Shown: one piece after another, positions 42,258 through 48,589 of the stretch
How positions within the stretch are numbered: the stretch's first letter is position 1
Layout of the letters: every line of letters begins with the position of its first letter
Notes under the pieces: generated by a model
Databases searched by the model: none
What the model was told of the DNA's origin: nothing
What the model saw: only the letters and a program-made list of their open reading frames with translations
Translations under genes and position numbers: made by a program
Source: a virus
Reading direction: 5' to 3' (one strand)
IMG/VR virus record: IMGVR_UViG_3300033145_000217
Span: 1 to 53,299 of that record
DNA: 53,299 nucleotides

Positions 42258-42727
42258 TTTATAGACAATATATTTGATATATTAACCATACTTGGATGAA
42301 ATTCATTATATTTAACCATGTTAGGCTCGTTATTTATTATTGTTGTATCTGTGAGCACGCTGAAAACCGGATTGTGATAGTTCGTTATCCTCACAAGATT
42401 ATCCTCGTAATATATCACTACTCCTTTTGATTCCTCTCCATTTTTATCGTAGTAAAGAAGCTTATGAGTATATGTAAATGCTATAACATTCTCATCCTGT
42501 CCCTCTATAATGCTTTTAACAAATTCAGGAATTATTATTACGGATTGTATCGCGTAATCAAGGGTATTACCACATGTTAATATATATAATATTGAGGGTA
42601 ATGTGTCTATTCCATAAATAGCAAGGTTTTCATTCACTTTACCAACTGTATATGATTTGAAGTTTTTAATCATCAAAAGATCAGATACAGCTACCCTCGT
42701 TAATTTTTCTTTATTATGATATCTCAT
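42254..42727 (-). CDS. Unknown protein, 157 residues
   Basis: Beta-rich hydrophilic protein without signal peptide (RVAVSDLLMIKNFKSYTVGK, YYEDNLVRITNYHNPVFSV). The C-terminal half has repeated hydrophobic strands and a Tyr-rich surface, which could be a small ligand-binding domain. No catalytic motif is recognised. Its stop codon lies in the next promoter's -33 box. The 77-nt gap upstream shows no clear promoter. Confidence 0.58.
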   Translation of the reverse strand: MRYHNKEKLTRVAVSDLLMIKNFKSYTVGKVNENLAIYGIDTLPSILYILTCGNTLDYAIQSVIIIPEFVKSIIEGQDENVIAFTYTHKLLYYDKNGEESKGVVIYYEDNLVRITNYHNPVFSVLTDTTIINNEPNMVKYNEFHPSMVNISNILSIN

Positions 42728-42804
42728 TATTTAAATATAAAACAATTGGTTTTCATATCATTCTATCAAAGTTGGAGCTTGTTTTCATCCATAGTTTCTA
42801 TTGT

Positions 42805-43185
42805 TTAAAATCGTTCAAAGTAGAATACAACATTGAGATTGGTTTCTGTAACCAACCCGTATCTTTTAGCAATCTTATATTGAGTTGAATCCCTGTTTAA
42901 TGAAGTGATGAATCCTTTGATCAGATTACGGAAATCTTCAAGACTCATTGAATGTTTATTGATATTACAGCTTGGACATGATGGCATTTGGTTTTCGATG
43001 GTCAGCCTCTCAGGGTGTTCATACGTCCCATCATGTACATATTTGGTCTTAGCTGTATTCCACTTCATATTTCTGCGAACAGGAAGTAGTTCATCAACGT
43101 GCCACCCCTTTTGAAGCTCACATCCACAATAAGCACATCGACCATTATACTTTGAATAAATTAATTCCCGATCCTTTGCTTTCAT
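42805..43185 (-). CDS. HNH endonuclease with zinc-binding cysteines
   Basis: The 126-residue protein is a classic C4 HNH module: CAYCG (Cys17/20), HVDELLP (His29, Asp31), NQMPSCPSCNINKHS (Asn65, Cys70/73, His78). The pattern is that of HNH nucleases related to McrA and to mobile phage nucleases. It is complete, so likely active. It is a free-standing gene with no intron or split neighbour visible. Roles could be homing, host DNA cleavage or recombination. The C-terminal ~45 residues are helical then hydrophobic (NLNVVFYFERF). Confidence 0.9.
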   Translation of the reverse strand: MKAKDRELIYSKYNGRCAYCGCELQKGWHVDELLPVRRNMKWNTAKTKYVHDGTYEHPERLTIENQMPSCPSCNINKHSMSLEDFRNLIKGFITSLNRDSTQYKIAKRYGLVTETNLNVVFYFERF

Positions 43186-43208
43186 CTCTTATTATTTAGT
43201 TGATGGGG

Positions 43209-43346
43209 TTAAAAATCAAGTTCCTTTGATAATTGATTATATCTATCGGCGTCCTTTTGTGTCCATCCATAAGATGCTTTTTTCTCTAAAAGGTCTTCCA
43301 TTTCCTGTTTGGCTTCACGCTCCCATATGTCTCTATAAATACTCAT
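43209..43346 (-). CDS. Short unknown protein, 45 residues
   Basis: Acidic helical peptide (YRDIWEREAKQEMEDLLEKK) starting in an ATGA overlap with the upstream gene's stop. The overlap style and codon use equal those of its neighbours, so translation is likely. Function unknown. Confidence 0.55.
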   Translation of the reverse strand: MSIYRDIWEREAKQEMEDLLEKKASYGWTQKDADRYNQLSKELDF

Positions 43347-43672
43347 TCCTCCCCCTCCTCTCCATAAATAAGATCGTGAATGGCTTGAGCTATTCTGTTT
43401 ACTAACTCATCATGATGCCCTTCTAATTCATTGATTTCATTAGCATCCAATCCGGTTATATCCAATGGCTGTAAGTGTATATTAATAATATCCTCAATCT
43501 TCCCTACACTCATCTCCACAGGTTCAAGCCACCAATCCATACTGTATTTTTGTATAGTTACGTTAGTTTCAAGGGTTATCTCTTGGTCGTCATCATTACC
43601 AGAATAGACAACACCCCCATCTTTCGGTAACCTTTCGCTGCATTGTGCCTTTCTGAATAGTTCTGTTTTCAT
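43343..43672 (-). CDS. Unknown acidic protein, 109 residues
   Basis: Strongly acidic (pI low) protein with GNDDDQEITLETNVT and a helical C-terminus (GHHDELVNRIAQAIHDLIYG). It starts in an ATGA overlap with the preceding gene and ends in one with the next. No family recognised. Short acidic phage proteins are sometimes DNA mimics or anti-defence proteins, but nothing specific supports that here. Confidence 0.55.
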   Translation of the reverse strand: MKTELFRKAQCSERLPKDGGVVYSGNDDDQEITLETNVTIQKYSMDWWLEPVEMSVGKIEDIINIHLQPLDITGLDANEINELEGHHDELVNRIAQAIHDLIYGEEGEE

Positions 43673-44175
43673 GGTTTCTTATTTAGTTGTTTGATAGCAG
43701 CCTTAAAACTCGGCTTACTCATTACGCTACGATTAGGGGCGTATTTTTGCCATAGTTCGTCAATCTGTTCATTACTCACAGGCCGCACCCCTCGTGCAGC
43801 TTTGTATCCATCAATATATCCAACTTCAAGCCCACACCTTGACTGGCTTCCATCCTTTTCATTGGGTAATATTTCCTTTGAATATTCCTCTGCCATTTTG
43901 TCAAGCTCTTCCTCAGTTATGGTATGTGCAGAATTTGCACTTTGCTCTTTTAGCCGTGCAAAGCCGTCGGGGTGTGATATAGATATAATTGCATCTACTA
44001 TATATTCAGCACTAAAATCCGTCGATCTCATAGAGCTTTTAACAACATCTAATAAGGTGTCTCTTGTCCATCCTTCTGTACTCACCTCTTCATTATCCAT
44101 AACAATCTCTCCCTCAGTTATGGCATGTGCAGAATTTGCACTTTGCTTTCGGAGGTGTGGAGTTCTTTTTCCCAT
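43669..44175 (-). CDS. Unknown protein with internal QSANSAH duplication
   Basis: The 168-residue protein contains KQSANSAHAITEGE (about residues 10-23) and again EQSANSAHTITEEE (about residues 77-90), encoded by a DNA direct repeat. Between them lies a charged helical stretch (GWTRDTLLDVVKSSMRSTDF). The start at 44175 overlaps the upstream gene by 58 nt. An alternative start at codon 26 (44100), behind a GGGAGAG element, would drop the first repeat and begin 17 nt after the upstream stop. I keep the longer form with doubt. The C-terminal SNEQIDELWQKYAPNRS region resembles small helical DNA-associated phage domains. Function unknown. Confidence 0.55.
   Translation of the reverse strand: MGKRTPHLRKQSANSAHAITEGEIVMDNEEVSTEGWTRDTLLDVVKSSMRSTDFSAEYIVDAIISISHPDGFARLKEQSANSAHTITEEELDKMAEEYSKEILPNEKDGSQSRCGLEVGYIDGYKAARGVRPVSNEQIDELWQKYAPNRSVMSKPSFKAAIKQLNKKP
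43911..44147. repeat. Pair of 36-bp direct repeats 201 bp apart
   Basis: Copies at 43911-43946 and 44112-44147 agree at 35 of 36 positions (difference at 43923/44124). The 201-bp offset keeps the same reading frame. Each copy contains GTGCA-GAATT-TGCAC, an inverted repeat with 5-bp arms. Confidence 0.9.
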
Positions 44176-44774
44176 GATTTATTAAAATCATAAATAGCCA
44201 AAATCGGAGATTTTCCAAACCCAGCCACACCACTCTGTAAATCTTTACCCCAAAGCACACACCACATATCACCATCTATAAAGATTTCTGGCTTAAGAAG
44301 TGCCACCAAGTTGTATTCTTCAGATTCAATAAGTCGATTCATGATGGACTGATGTTGAATGTCCGCATCACCATGTAACCGACTGGCTAATTCTCTTGAA
44401 TTTTGATCGTTTAACATAATCTGTATATTTTCAATATTTGCATATTCTTTGCAATGAGTAATAAGATGATATTTCAGGCCTATTAGATCAAAGCCACCAT
44501 CTCCACAAAACGGGCAAGCTATCTCACTCACCCCCTCAGAGTACAGGGAGTCGATAAATTGCTTCAATTCTTCGATCTTACCCTTACCAAACTCAGCACC
44601 AGTAGATGTTTTCCACCATCCATCATTATCATCACAATCATTCTTATCAATGCCCTTAAACATGCGGGTGGTTGAATCTTCAATCAGTTCGCGTCTATCC
44701 TTGAGTGAGGCGTCCCAAGAAAATCTATTTACGAGTTGATTCAGTATTGCAATAATATCCTGCTTCGTTTTCAT
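44118..44774 (-). CDS. C2H2 zinc-finger protein of unknown role
   Basis: The 218-residue protein has a central classic zinc finger: CPFC (Cys87/90) followed by 12 residues to His103 and 3 more to His107. The N-terminal ~80 residues are helical. The C-terminal region (NRLIESEEYNLVALLKPEI, GKSPILAIYDFNKSWEKEL) reads like a small domain seen in several phage proteins. A nucleic-acid-binding or regulatory role is likely but unproven. Its 3' end is shared with the next gene by overlap through one copy of a direct repeat. It starts in an ATGA overlap with a possible 17-codon gene. Confidence 0.7.
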   Translation of the reverse strand: MKTKQDIIAILNQLVNRFSWDASLKDRRELIEDSTTRMFKGIDKNDCDDNDGWWKTSTGAEFGKGKIEELKQFIDSLYSEGVSEIACPFCGDGGFDLIGLKYHLITHCKEYANIENIQIMLNDQNSRELASRLHGDADIQHQSIMNRLIESEEYNLVALLKPEIFIDGDMWCVLWGKDLQSGVAGFGKSPILAIYDFNKSWEKELHTSESKVQILHMP

Positions 44775-44824
44775 GGTTTCTTCTTTTTATTTTTCATCGC
44801 TTGTTTTAATAGTCCCGCTTTCAT
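44771..44824 (-). CDS. Possible 17-residue leader peptide or mini-gene
   Basis: ATG at 44824 opens a 17-codon frame of basic composition (MKAGLLKQAMKNKKKKP) whose stop forms ATGA with the zinc-finger gene start. It follows an AAATAAATTAAA leader. It may couple translation of the next gene instead of making a functional peptide. Confidence 0.35.
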   Translation of the reverse strand: MKAGLLKQAMKNKKKKP

Positions 44825-44836
44825 TTTAATTTATTT

Positions 44837-45130
44837 TTATGAATAACTCCAAGTAAATCCGCCCGCACTTTTTAATGTTCCTCCACACGCTCTTGATATG
44901 CTGCTTATTGCTATTCCTGTTTCCTCTGATGCATTCTGCATTGAGAAATATCGCTTTATTTTACCACTAGGTGATAGTTGCTTAACCCCTCTTGCTCTGC
45001 GCGCCTTCATTCCATTTGCCATGATACCCATAACTTCTTTGTCACATTCTGTACAGGTTACATCTTCACTGGGACTAAGGAGACAACCACACAATAAGCA
45101 GAAGTCTCTGGTAGTTATTTGATCATCCAT
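44837..45130 (-). CDS. Zinc-ribbon plus NUMOD1-like DNA-binding protein
   Basis: The 97-residue protein has an N-terminal zinc ribbon CLLCGC (Cys11/14/16) with TCTEC (Cys26/29). A basic linker follows, then a helix-turn-helix of the NUMOD1 kind (KRYFSMQNASEETGIAISSI, then SRACGGTLKSAGGFTW). NUMOD modules usually accompany homing endonucleases. Here none is fused, although an HNH gene lies ~1.7 kb downstream on the same strand. It could be a stand-alone DNA-binding remnant or a regulator. It has its own promoter directly upstream. Confidence 0.72.
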   Translation of the reverse strand: MDDQITTRDFCLLCGCLLSPSEDVTCTECDKEVMGIMANGMKARRARGVKQLSPSGKIKRYFSMQNASEETGIAISSISRACGGTLKSAGGFTWSYS

Positions 45131-45166
45131 ATGATTTTTTTTATAACTTTAAGTTTTAATTGTTTG

Positions 45167-45197
45167 TAAAGGTAATTATTTAATTTGTATTTCCTAA
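45167..45197 (-). promoter_or_regulatory. Bacteroidetes-type promoter for the NUMOD-like gene
   Basis: On the minus strand TTAG (45197-45194, followed by GAAATAC) lies 19 nt before TACCTTTA (45174-45167), one mismatch to TAnnTTTG. The -33 box overlaps the stop of the preceding small membrane gene. Confidence 0.65.
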
Positions 45198-45373
45198 TTT
45201 ATTTCTATCTTTTTTTTAGGTGAGAATATCCAGCATAGTATCATTCCGGCTAAAGGACTTGTTACTACGCATAGCAACACAGCCCACCAAAAATCTATCT
45301 TTCTGTTTTTAGCGCCAAAGTGTGCAAATAATAATGCTAATCCAATCCAGATAATCCATGTGAGTGCTTCCAT
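45194..45373 (-). CDS. Small two-span membrane protein, 59 residues
   Basis: The product has two hydrophobic spans, EALTWIIWIGLALLFAHF (residues ~2-19) and WWAVLLCVVTSPLAGMILCW (~29-48), joined by a basic GAKNRKID loop. A lysine tail follows. It resembles the widespread small 'R/K-I-x-FWxA' membrane proteins of Bacteroidetes, often of unknown role; immunity or holin-like functions have been proposed for such proteins. It lies alone between two promoters in a ~520-nt stretch that otherwise holds only one other short gene. Confidence 0.68.
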   Translation of the reverse strand: MEALTWIIWIGLALLFAHFGAKNRKIDFWWAVLLCVVTSPLAGMILCWIFSPKKKIEIN

Positions 45374-45402
45374 TTTTGTTTCTTTTATTATTTCTTTTTT
45401 TT

Positions 45403-45450
45403 ATATCAGTATATTGATATTTATTCATTGAATAGTCTATTCATTGAATA
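45403..45450. promoter_or_regulatory. Tandem palindromic operators in a promoter leader
   Basis: Two identical 13-bp sites TATTCATTGAATA (45422-45434 and 45438-45450), each a perfect 6-bp palindrome around a central base, are spaced 3 bp apart. A third imperfectly related site, ATATCA-N6-TGATAT (45403-45420), adjoins. All lie between the -7 element of the minus-strand promoter and the membrane-gene start, as expected for a repressor target. Confidence 0.6.
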
Positions 45451-45467
45451 TATATAAACTTATATAA

Positions 45468-45498
45468 AGAATATATCATAATATTTTACAATTCCAAA
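45468..45498 (-). promoter_or_regulatory. Candidate promoter for the small membrane gene
   Basis: TTTG (45498-45495, followed by GAATTGT, as in sister promoters) lies 19 nt before TATATTCT (45475-45468), two mismatches to TAnnTTTG. The near-identical -33 context supports it; the -7 box is weak, as is common for regulated promoters. Confidence 0.55.
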
Positions 45499-45647
45499 TC
45501 TTTTACTTGATTTCTTAAATTTCTACCAAGTTCTGCATCGTTAGGATACTCATCTACAAACTTTTGCAGGGTATCTATTATTAAACCACGAATCCATACT
45601 TGGTTCTTATCAATATTGTCTATTTCTAATGATTTTTTTAAGTTCAT
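45486..45647 (-). CDS. Short unknown protein, 53 residues
   Basis: Charged, helical product (KKSLEIDNIDKNQVWIRG, DTLQKFVDEYPNDAEL) with no cysteines and no membrane segment. It starts 3 nt after the RtcB stop, so it is probably co-translated. Its 3' end overlaps the -33 element of the next promoter. Function unknown. Confidence 0.58.
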   Translation of the reverse strand: MNLKKSLEIDNIDKNQVWIRGLIIDTLQKFVDEYPNDAELGRNLRNQVKDLEL

Positions 45648-45650
45648 ATC

Positions 45651-46823
45651 TTATCCTTTTACAACTGCCAAAGGGGTCAGTTTTTTGATTATCTTTACTA
45701 AATCAGACTGATTATCCATAACGGTATCAATGTCTTTATATGCACCCGGAGCCTCATCAAGATCGCTCTCAGATACCATACCGTGAATAATTCCATCCAT
45801 CTTTTTCATCTCTATGTCAAAATCAAGCTCTTTTTTAGCTTGGTTCCTTCCCATATTTCGACCTGCTCCATGTGAACATGACATAAAACTCTCAGGATTA
45901 CCGAGTCCTTCTACGATATATGAACTTGTACCCTGCGATCCCGGTACGATACCAATCTCTCCTTTTTTGGCTGACGTAGCTCCCTTTCTGTGAACCATAA
46001 CATTCTCCCCGAAATGGTTCTCCATCCTAGCATAATTATGGGCAATGTTTATGGTATCAGTCCACTCCATGTCATCAATGAACGAATCTATTATTAACAC
46101 TATTGTTCGTAGCATAACATGCCTATTCATCTCAGCCCAATCTACACAATACTGCATCGCCTCCATGTATGCCATACCTTCATCTGTTGATAGTGGTAGG
46201 TATGCTAAGTCATGAGATGGCGGTGTGCCTGATTTCCACTGCTCATTTTTTAACTTTGCCACACCATTGAATATACCAGCAATAGTATGTCCTAAATTCC
46301 TACTACCTGAGTGAATCATAATACCAACCTTACCTTGGTCATCCTCTTGAATCTCAATAAAATGATTACCACTGCCAAGAGTCCCTATTTGTTTAGCTGA
46401 TTTTTCACCTAAACTATTACTCTTATATAACATAGACTGAATAAAATTCACATGTTGAGGTATATCAGGCATGGTAGCTATCGACTTCTCATGCGACTTG
46501 AATCCTACAGGAACTTTATGTTTTATAGCAGTTATTATATCTTTCAAATACGGTTCGAATTCCTCTCTTGTTTTGCTTGTTCCCTGATACAACATTCCAC
46601 ACCCAATATCAACGCCAACTGCATTTGGGATTACATATCCTTTTGCAGCCATAACGCCACCAATAGGCATACCATACCCTTGATGAGTGTCAGGCATAAG
46701 CGCAATATGTTTAAATGAGAATGGTAGACTAGCCAAGTTCTTAGCTTGGTCGATTGCTCCTTGATCCACGTCTTCGAGCCACATCTTTATCGGGATACGC
46801 CCGGAACTAATTACTTTTTTCAT
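45651..46823 (-). CDS. rtcB: RtcB-type RNA ligase
   Basis: The 390-residue enzyme joins RNA 2',3'-cyclic phosphate (or 3'-phosphate) ends to 5'-OH ends using GTP and Mn2+. Conserved blocks are MPDTHQGYGMPIGGV, VGVDIGCGM (Cys75, metal ligand), GSGNHFIEI, HSGSRNLGH, NIAHNYA and HRKGATSA. GSQGTSSYIV and SHGAGR (the guanylylated His) complete the set. The length equals short bacterial RtcB (~400). All landmark residues are present, so it should be active. A phage use is repair of tRNA or other RNA cut by host anticodon nucleases or toxins. Partners such as archease or tRNA genes are not visible. Its mRNA leader is A/T-rich. Confidence 0.95.
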   Translation of the reverse strand: MKKVISSGRIPIKMWLEDVDQGAIDQAKNLASLPFSFKHIALMPDTHQGYGMPIGGVMAAKGYVIPNAVGVDIGCGMLYQGTSKTREEFEPYLKDIITAIKHKVPVGFKSHEKSIATMPDIPQHVNFIQSMLYKSNSLGEKSAKQIGTLGSGNHFIEIQEDDQGKVGIMIHSGSRNLGHTIAGIFNGVAKLKNEQWKSGTPPSHDLAYLPLSTDEGMAYMEAMQYCVDWAEMNRHVMLRTIVLIIDSFIDDMEWTDTINIAHNYARMENHFGENVMVHRKGATSAKKGEIGIVPGSQGTSSYIVEGLGNPESFMSCSHGAGRNMGRNQAKKELDFDIEMKKMDGIIHGMVSESDLDEAPGAYKDIDTVMDNQSDLVKIIKKLTPLAVVKG

Positions 46824-46833
46824 ATGTTTAATT

Positions 46834-46986
46834 TTATGTTAATGCTTCTGACACTTCTATGTAGTATCCATTCGGATGTTTACGCTCCGCTATTGATGTA
46901 GCTTGGAGAATATTACCAGCCTTTACAGGTTCATAAAAGCTTTTCTCTGTCGATATAGCTTCAAAGTACGCTAAAAAATAACTCAT
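46834..46986 (-). CDS. Short unknown protein, 50 residues
   Basis: Mixed polar protein (SYFLAYFEAISTEKSFYEP, AERKHPNGYYIEVSEALT). It begins in an ATGA overlap with the preceding gene's stop, and RtcB begins 10 nt after its end. The arrangement and codon use make it a real operon member; no function can be named. Confidence 0.58.
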   Translation of the reverse strand: MSYFLAYFEAISTEKSFYEPVKAGNILQATSIAERKHPNGYYIEVSEALT

Positions 46987-47159
46987 GGTTCTAAATTATA
47001 TGTTTCAAAATAATATTCTGTATCGCAGGAATTATTTTTCTCGGAAAGCTCCGCTACCCTAACTCTTGCGGATTTCTCAGTTTCGTATATAGTAACCACC
47101 TCTTTATAAGTTCCGTGATAATCCACACTTTCAGCTTCAATTACAAGATACACTTTCAT
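46983..47159 (-). CDS. Short unknown protein, 58 residues
   Basis: The start at 47159 lies 4 nt after the HD-protein stop; a longer reading from 47183 would overlap that gene by 20 nt, so I prefer the shorter. The product (KVYLVIEAESVDYHGTYKEV) is a small beta-alpha protein with the look of a domain that binds another protein. Function unknown. Confidence 0.55.
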   Translation of the reverse strand: MKVYLVIEAESVDYHGTYKEVVTIYETEKSARVRVAELSEKNNSCDTEYYFETYNLEP

Positions 47160-47163
47160 AGTT

Positions 47164-47679
47164 TCATACTTTTGGAATTTCACCTACAAATGCTTTTCTT
47201 AACTCTAAAAAACCTTTTAAAATAGCTGGCGTAAATGTGATACCTTTCGTTATTCCCATTAAAAATTTAGCATTCTCCTTCCTGTATATATTATACATCC
47301 TCTCGTTATACGTGTAAGAGTGCCTTACATTGGCTATTCTATCACATAACTTAACGAGAATTGCATCAGGATTGGCGCTTATCTTGGGATACGTCCTGTC
47401 TTTACGCTCTTTCCTTGTCTTGCCAAGTTCATCCGTCACATCATATACTACGTCTGCAATCTTCTCTCCTGCAAAACATTTTATATCGTTATATGATAGT
47501 GGTGTATCTTCAAGTATATCGTGTAATGCACACGCAATTTGGATGTCTTCATCGTAACCGAGTTCCATTGCAACAGTTACGGTTTGTTTTATATGATTGA
47601 AGTATGGAAAAGATCCATACATTTGATTTTTGTGATACATCCTTGCGTATTCTAGCGCGATTCCTACCATTGTTTTCAT
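47164..47679 (-). CDS. HD-domain (p)ppGpp hydrolase-like protein (MESH1/SpoT-type)
   Basis: The 171-residue single-domain enzyme matches the hydrolase half of SpoT/Rel and stand-alone MESH1. Metal ligands His29 (PYFNHI), His53-Asp54 (ALHDILEDT) and Asp113 (VKLCDRIANVRH) are in order, with the catalytic Glu57-Asp58 of HDxxED. The size is close to MESH1 (~180 residues). No synthetase domain is attached. Expected reaction: removal of pyrophosphate from ppGpp/pppGpp or from NADPH-like substrates in some relatives. During infection this would lower the stringent-response alarmone and keep host synthesis high. It begins 5 nt after the preceding gene. Confidence 0.85.
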   Translation of the reverse strand: MKTMVGIALEYARMYHKNQMYGSFPYFNHIKQTVTVAMELGYDEDIQIACALHDILEDTPLSYNDIKCFAGEKIADVVYDVTDELGKTRKERKDRTYPKISANPDAILVKLCDRIANVRHSYTYNERMYNIYRKENAKFLMGITKGITFTPAILKGFLELRKAFVGEIPKV

Positions 47680-47684
47680 GTTTG

Positions 47685-47966
47685 TTATTTTATGATTATA
47701 TAACCCTTATCTGATATTACATCATCATTAAAGCGTTGTTGAAAATCTATTAGACTCATTTTATCAACATCTTTGTGGTGAATTATAGCTAATTCAAATA
47801 AGTCATCATCAGTCCAAAATATTTCATGTATTTCTTTCGTAATATACTCTGGACTTAAATAATATACATAGAGCTTTGGGGTTGCTATTTTCCCGCATGG
47901 ATTATTCTGAGTCATCATTTCACAGTTATTTGTGATATTATTAGCGTCTCTATAATAATCTCCCAT
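47685..47966 (-). CDS. Unknown protein, 93 residues, after radical SAM
   Basis: The start at 47966 is the TAATG overlap with the radical SAM stop; a GTG 6 nt upstream is possible but less likely. The product has one Cys-containing stretch (NNCEMMTQNNPCGKIA), a Tyr-rich middle (LYVYYLSPEYITKEIHEI) and acidic Asp/Phe-rich strands. Tight coupling to the radical SAM gene makes it a possible partner or substrate-binding protein. There is no visible leader/core layout, so I do not call it a precursor peptide. Confidence 0.55.
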   Translation of the reverse strand: MGDYYRDANNITNNCEMMTQNNPCGKIATPKLYVYYLSPEYITKEIHEIFWTDDDLFELAIIHHKDVDKMSLIDFQQRFNDDVISDKGYIIIK

Positions 47967-48493
47967 TACCACATGTTTTTAAGCTTCCTAATTTCTTCAT
48001 TTACAGGTAACGGACAATCTTCAATCCACTCAATATTATCCTTGATCCTCCATAAACTGTCGTCCTGCATATATACCTCAATGCCTTTGAATACGTTGAG
48101 TCTGAGGGTTTTATTGTTATCTTGAATCCACCTCTTACGCCTGAGAAGCCAGAAGTTAAGACGGTTAAAGTCATCAACATCTGCTTGTTCGTGCAGTGTG
48201 ATAGTGATGCCATTGACGTACCTGAGTAACATCTCAATCCATCTCCTGTCGTATTGAGCTGTATACAGTATTATCTTAGCATCTGAATTTTGTTTTTTAA
48301 TTTCATTTGCTAACTGTCCTGTTTTATAAGGATGAAGTAACAACTCCCCGCCTGTTAGGATAACATGATTATAAGGGGTAAAATCATTATTAAACAGATC
48401 AATATTGTCCTCCCGGAAAGCATCCTGCTTATTACAGCATCCCACGCAATTCCTGTTGCACTTATATGTACAAATCAATCTAAGTTTTTTCAT
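47966..48493 (-). CDS. Small radical SAM protein
   Basis: The 175-residue protein has the radical SAM cluster CNRNCVGC (Cys12, Cys16, Cys19; CxxxCxxC) and an SAM-binding ILTGGELLLHP (Gly48-Gly49-Glu50). This is short for the superfamily (~200 residues or more for a full barrel), closer to activase- or QueE-like members. After the core (residues ~1-125) the C-terminal ~50 residues are charged. Possible roles: activating an anaerobic enzyme, base modification or peptide modification. The neighbouring ATP-grasp and peptidase genes are why I flag it. A small membrane gene overlaps its start by 14 nt. Confidence 0.88.
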   Translation of the reverse strand: MKKLRLICTYKCNRNCVGCCNKQDAFREDNIDLFNNDFTPYNHVILTGGELLLHPYKTGQLANEIKKQNSDAKIILYTAQYDRRWIEMLLRYVNGITITLHEQADVDDFNRLNFWLLRRKRWIQDNNKTLRLNVFKGIEVYMQDDSLWRIKDNIEWIEDCPLPVNEEIRKLKNMW

Positions 48494-48587
48494 TTCTCTT
48501 ATCTTTTTGTTCCTTTTTAGCTAACCTGTACGCAACGTATGTAATAAGCGATACGAGCGTAACGACTGTAATTAAAAATTCTCCCAT
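48480..48587 (-). CDS. Short single-span membrane peptide, 35 residues
   Basis: The frame from 48587 encodes one hydrophobic span (EFLITVVTLVSLITYVAY), then a basic tail (RLAKKEQKDKRNEK). It starts 2 nt after the ATP-grasp stop and overlaps the radical SAM start by 14 nt. Such overlap suggests coupled translation. It may be a leader or a small holin-type peptide. Confidence 0.45.
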   Translation of the reverse strand: MGEFLITVVTLVSLITYVAYRLAKKEQKDKRNEKT

Positions 48588-48589
48588 GA

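Noticed and set aside
42805-45130. Group I intron or homing element made of the HNH and NUMOD-like genes
   Set aside because: No interrupted gene flanks them and no intron core structure was recognised; the two genes are separated by several unrelated genes.
46540-46570. tRNA T-loop-like string GGTTCGAAT
   Set aside because: It lies within RtcB coding sequence and lacks matching stems for a cloverleaf. No tRNA gene was convincing anywhere in the window.
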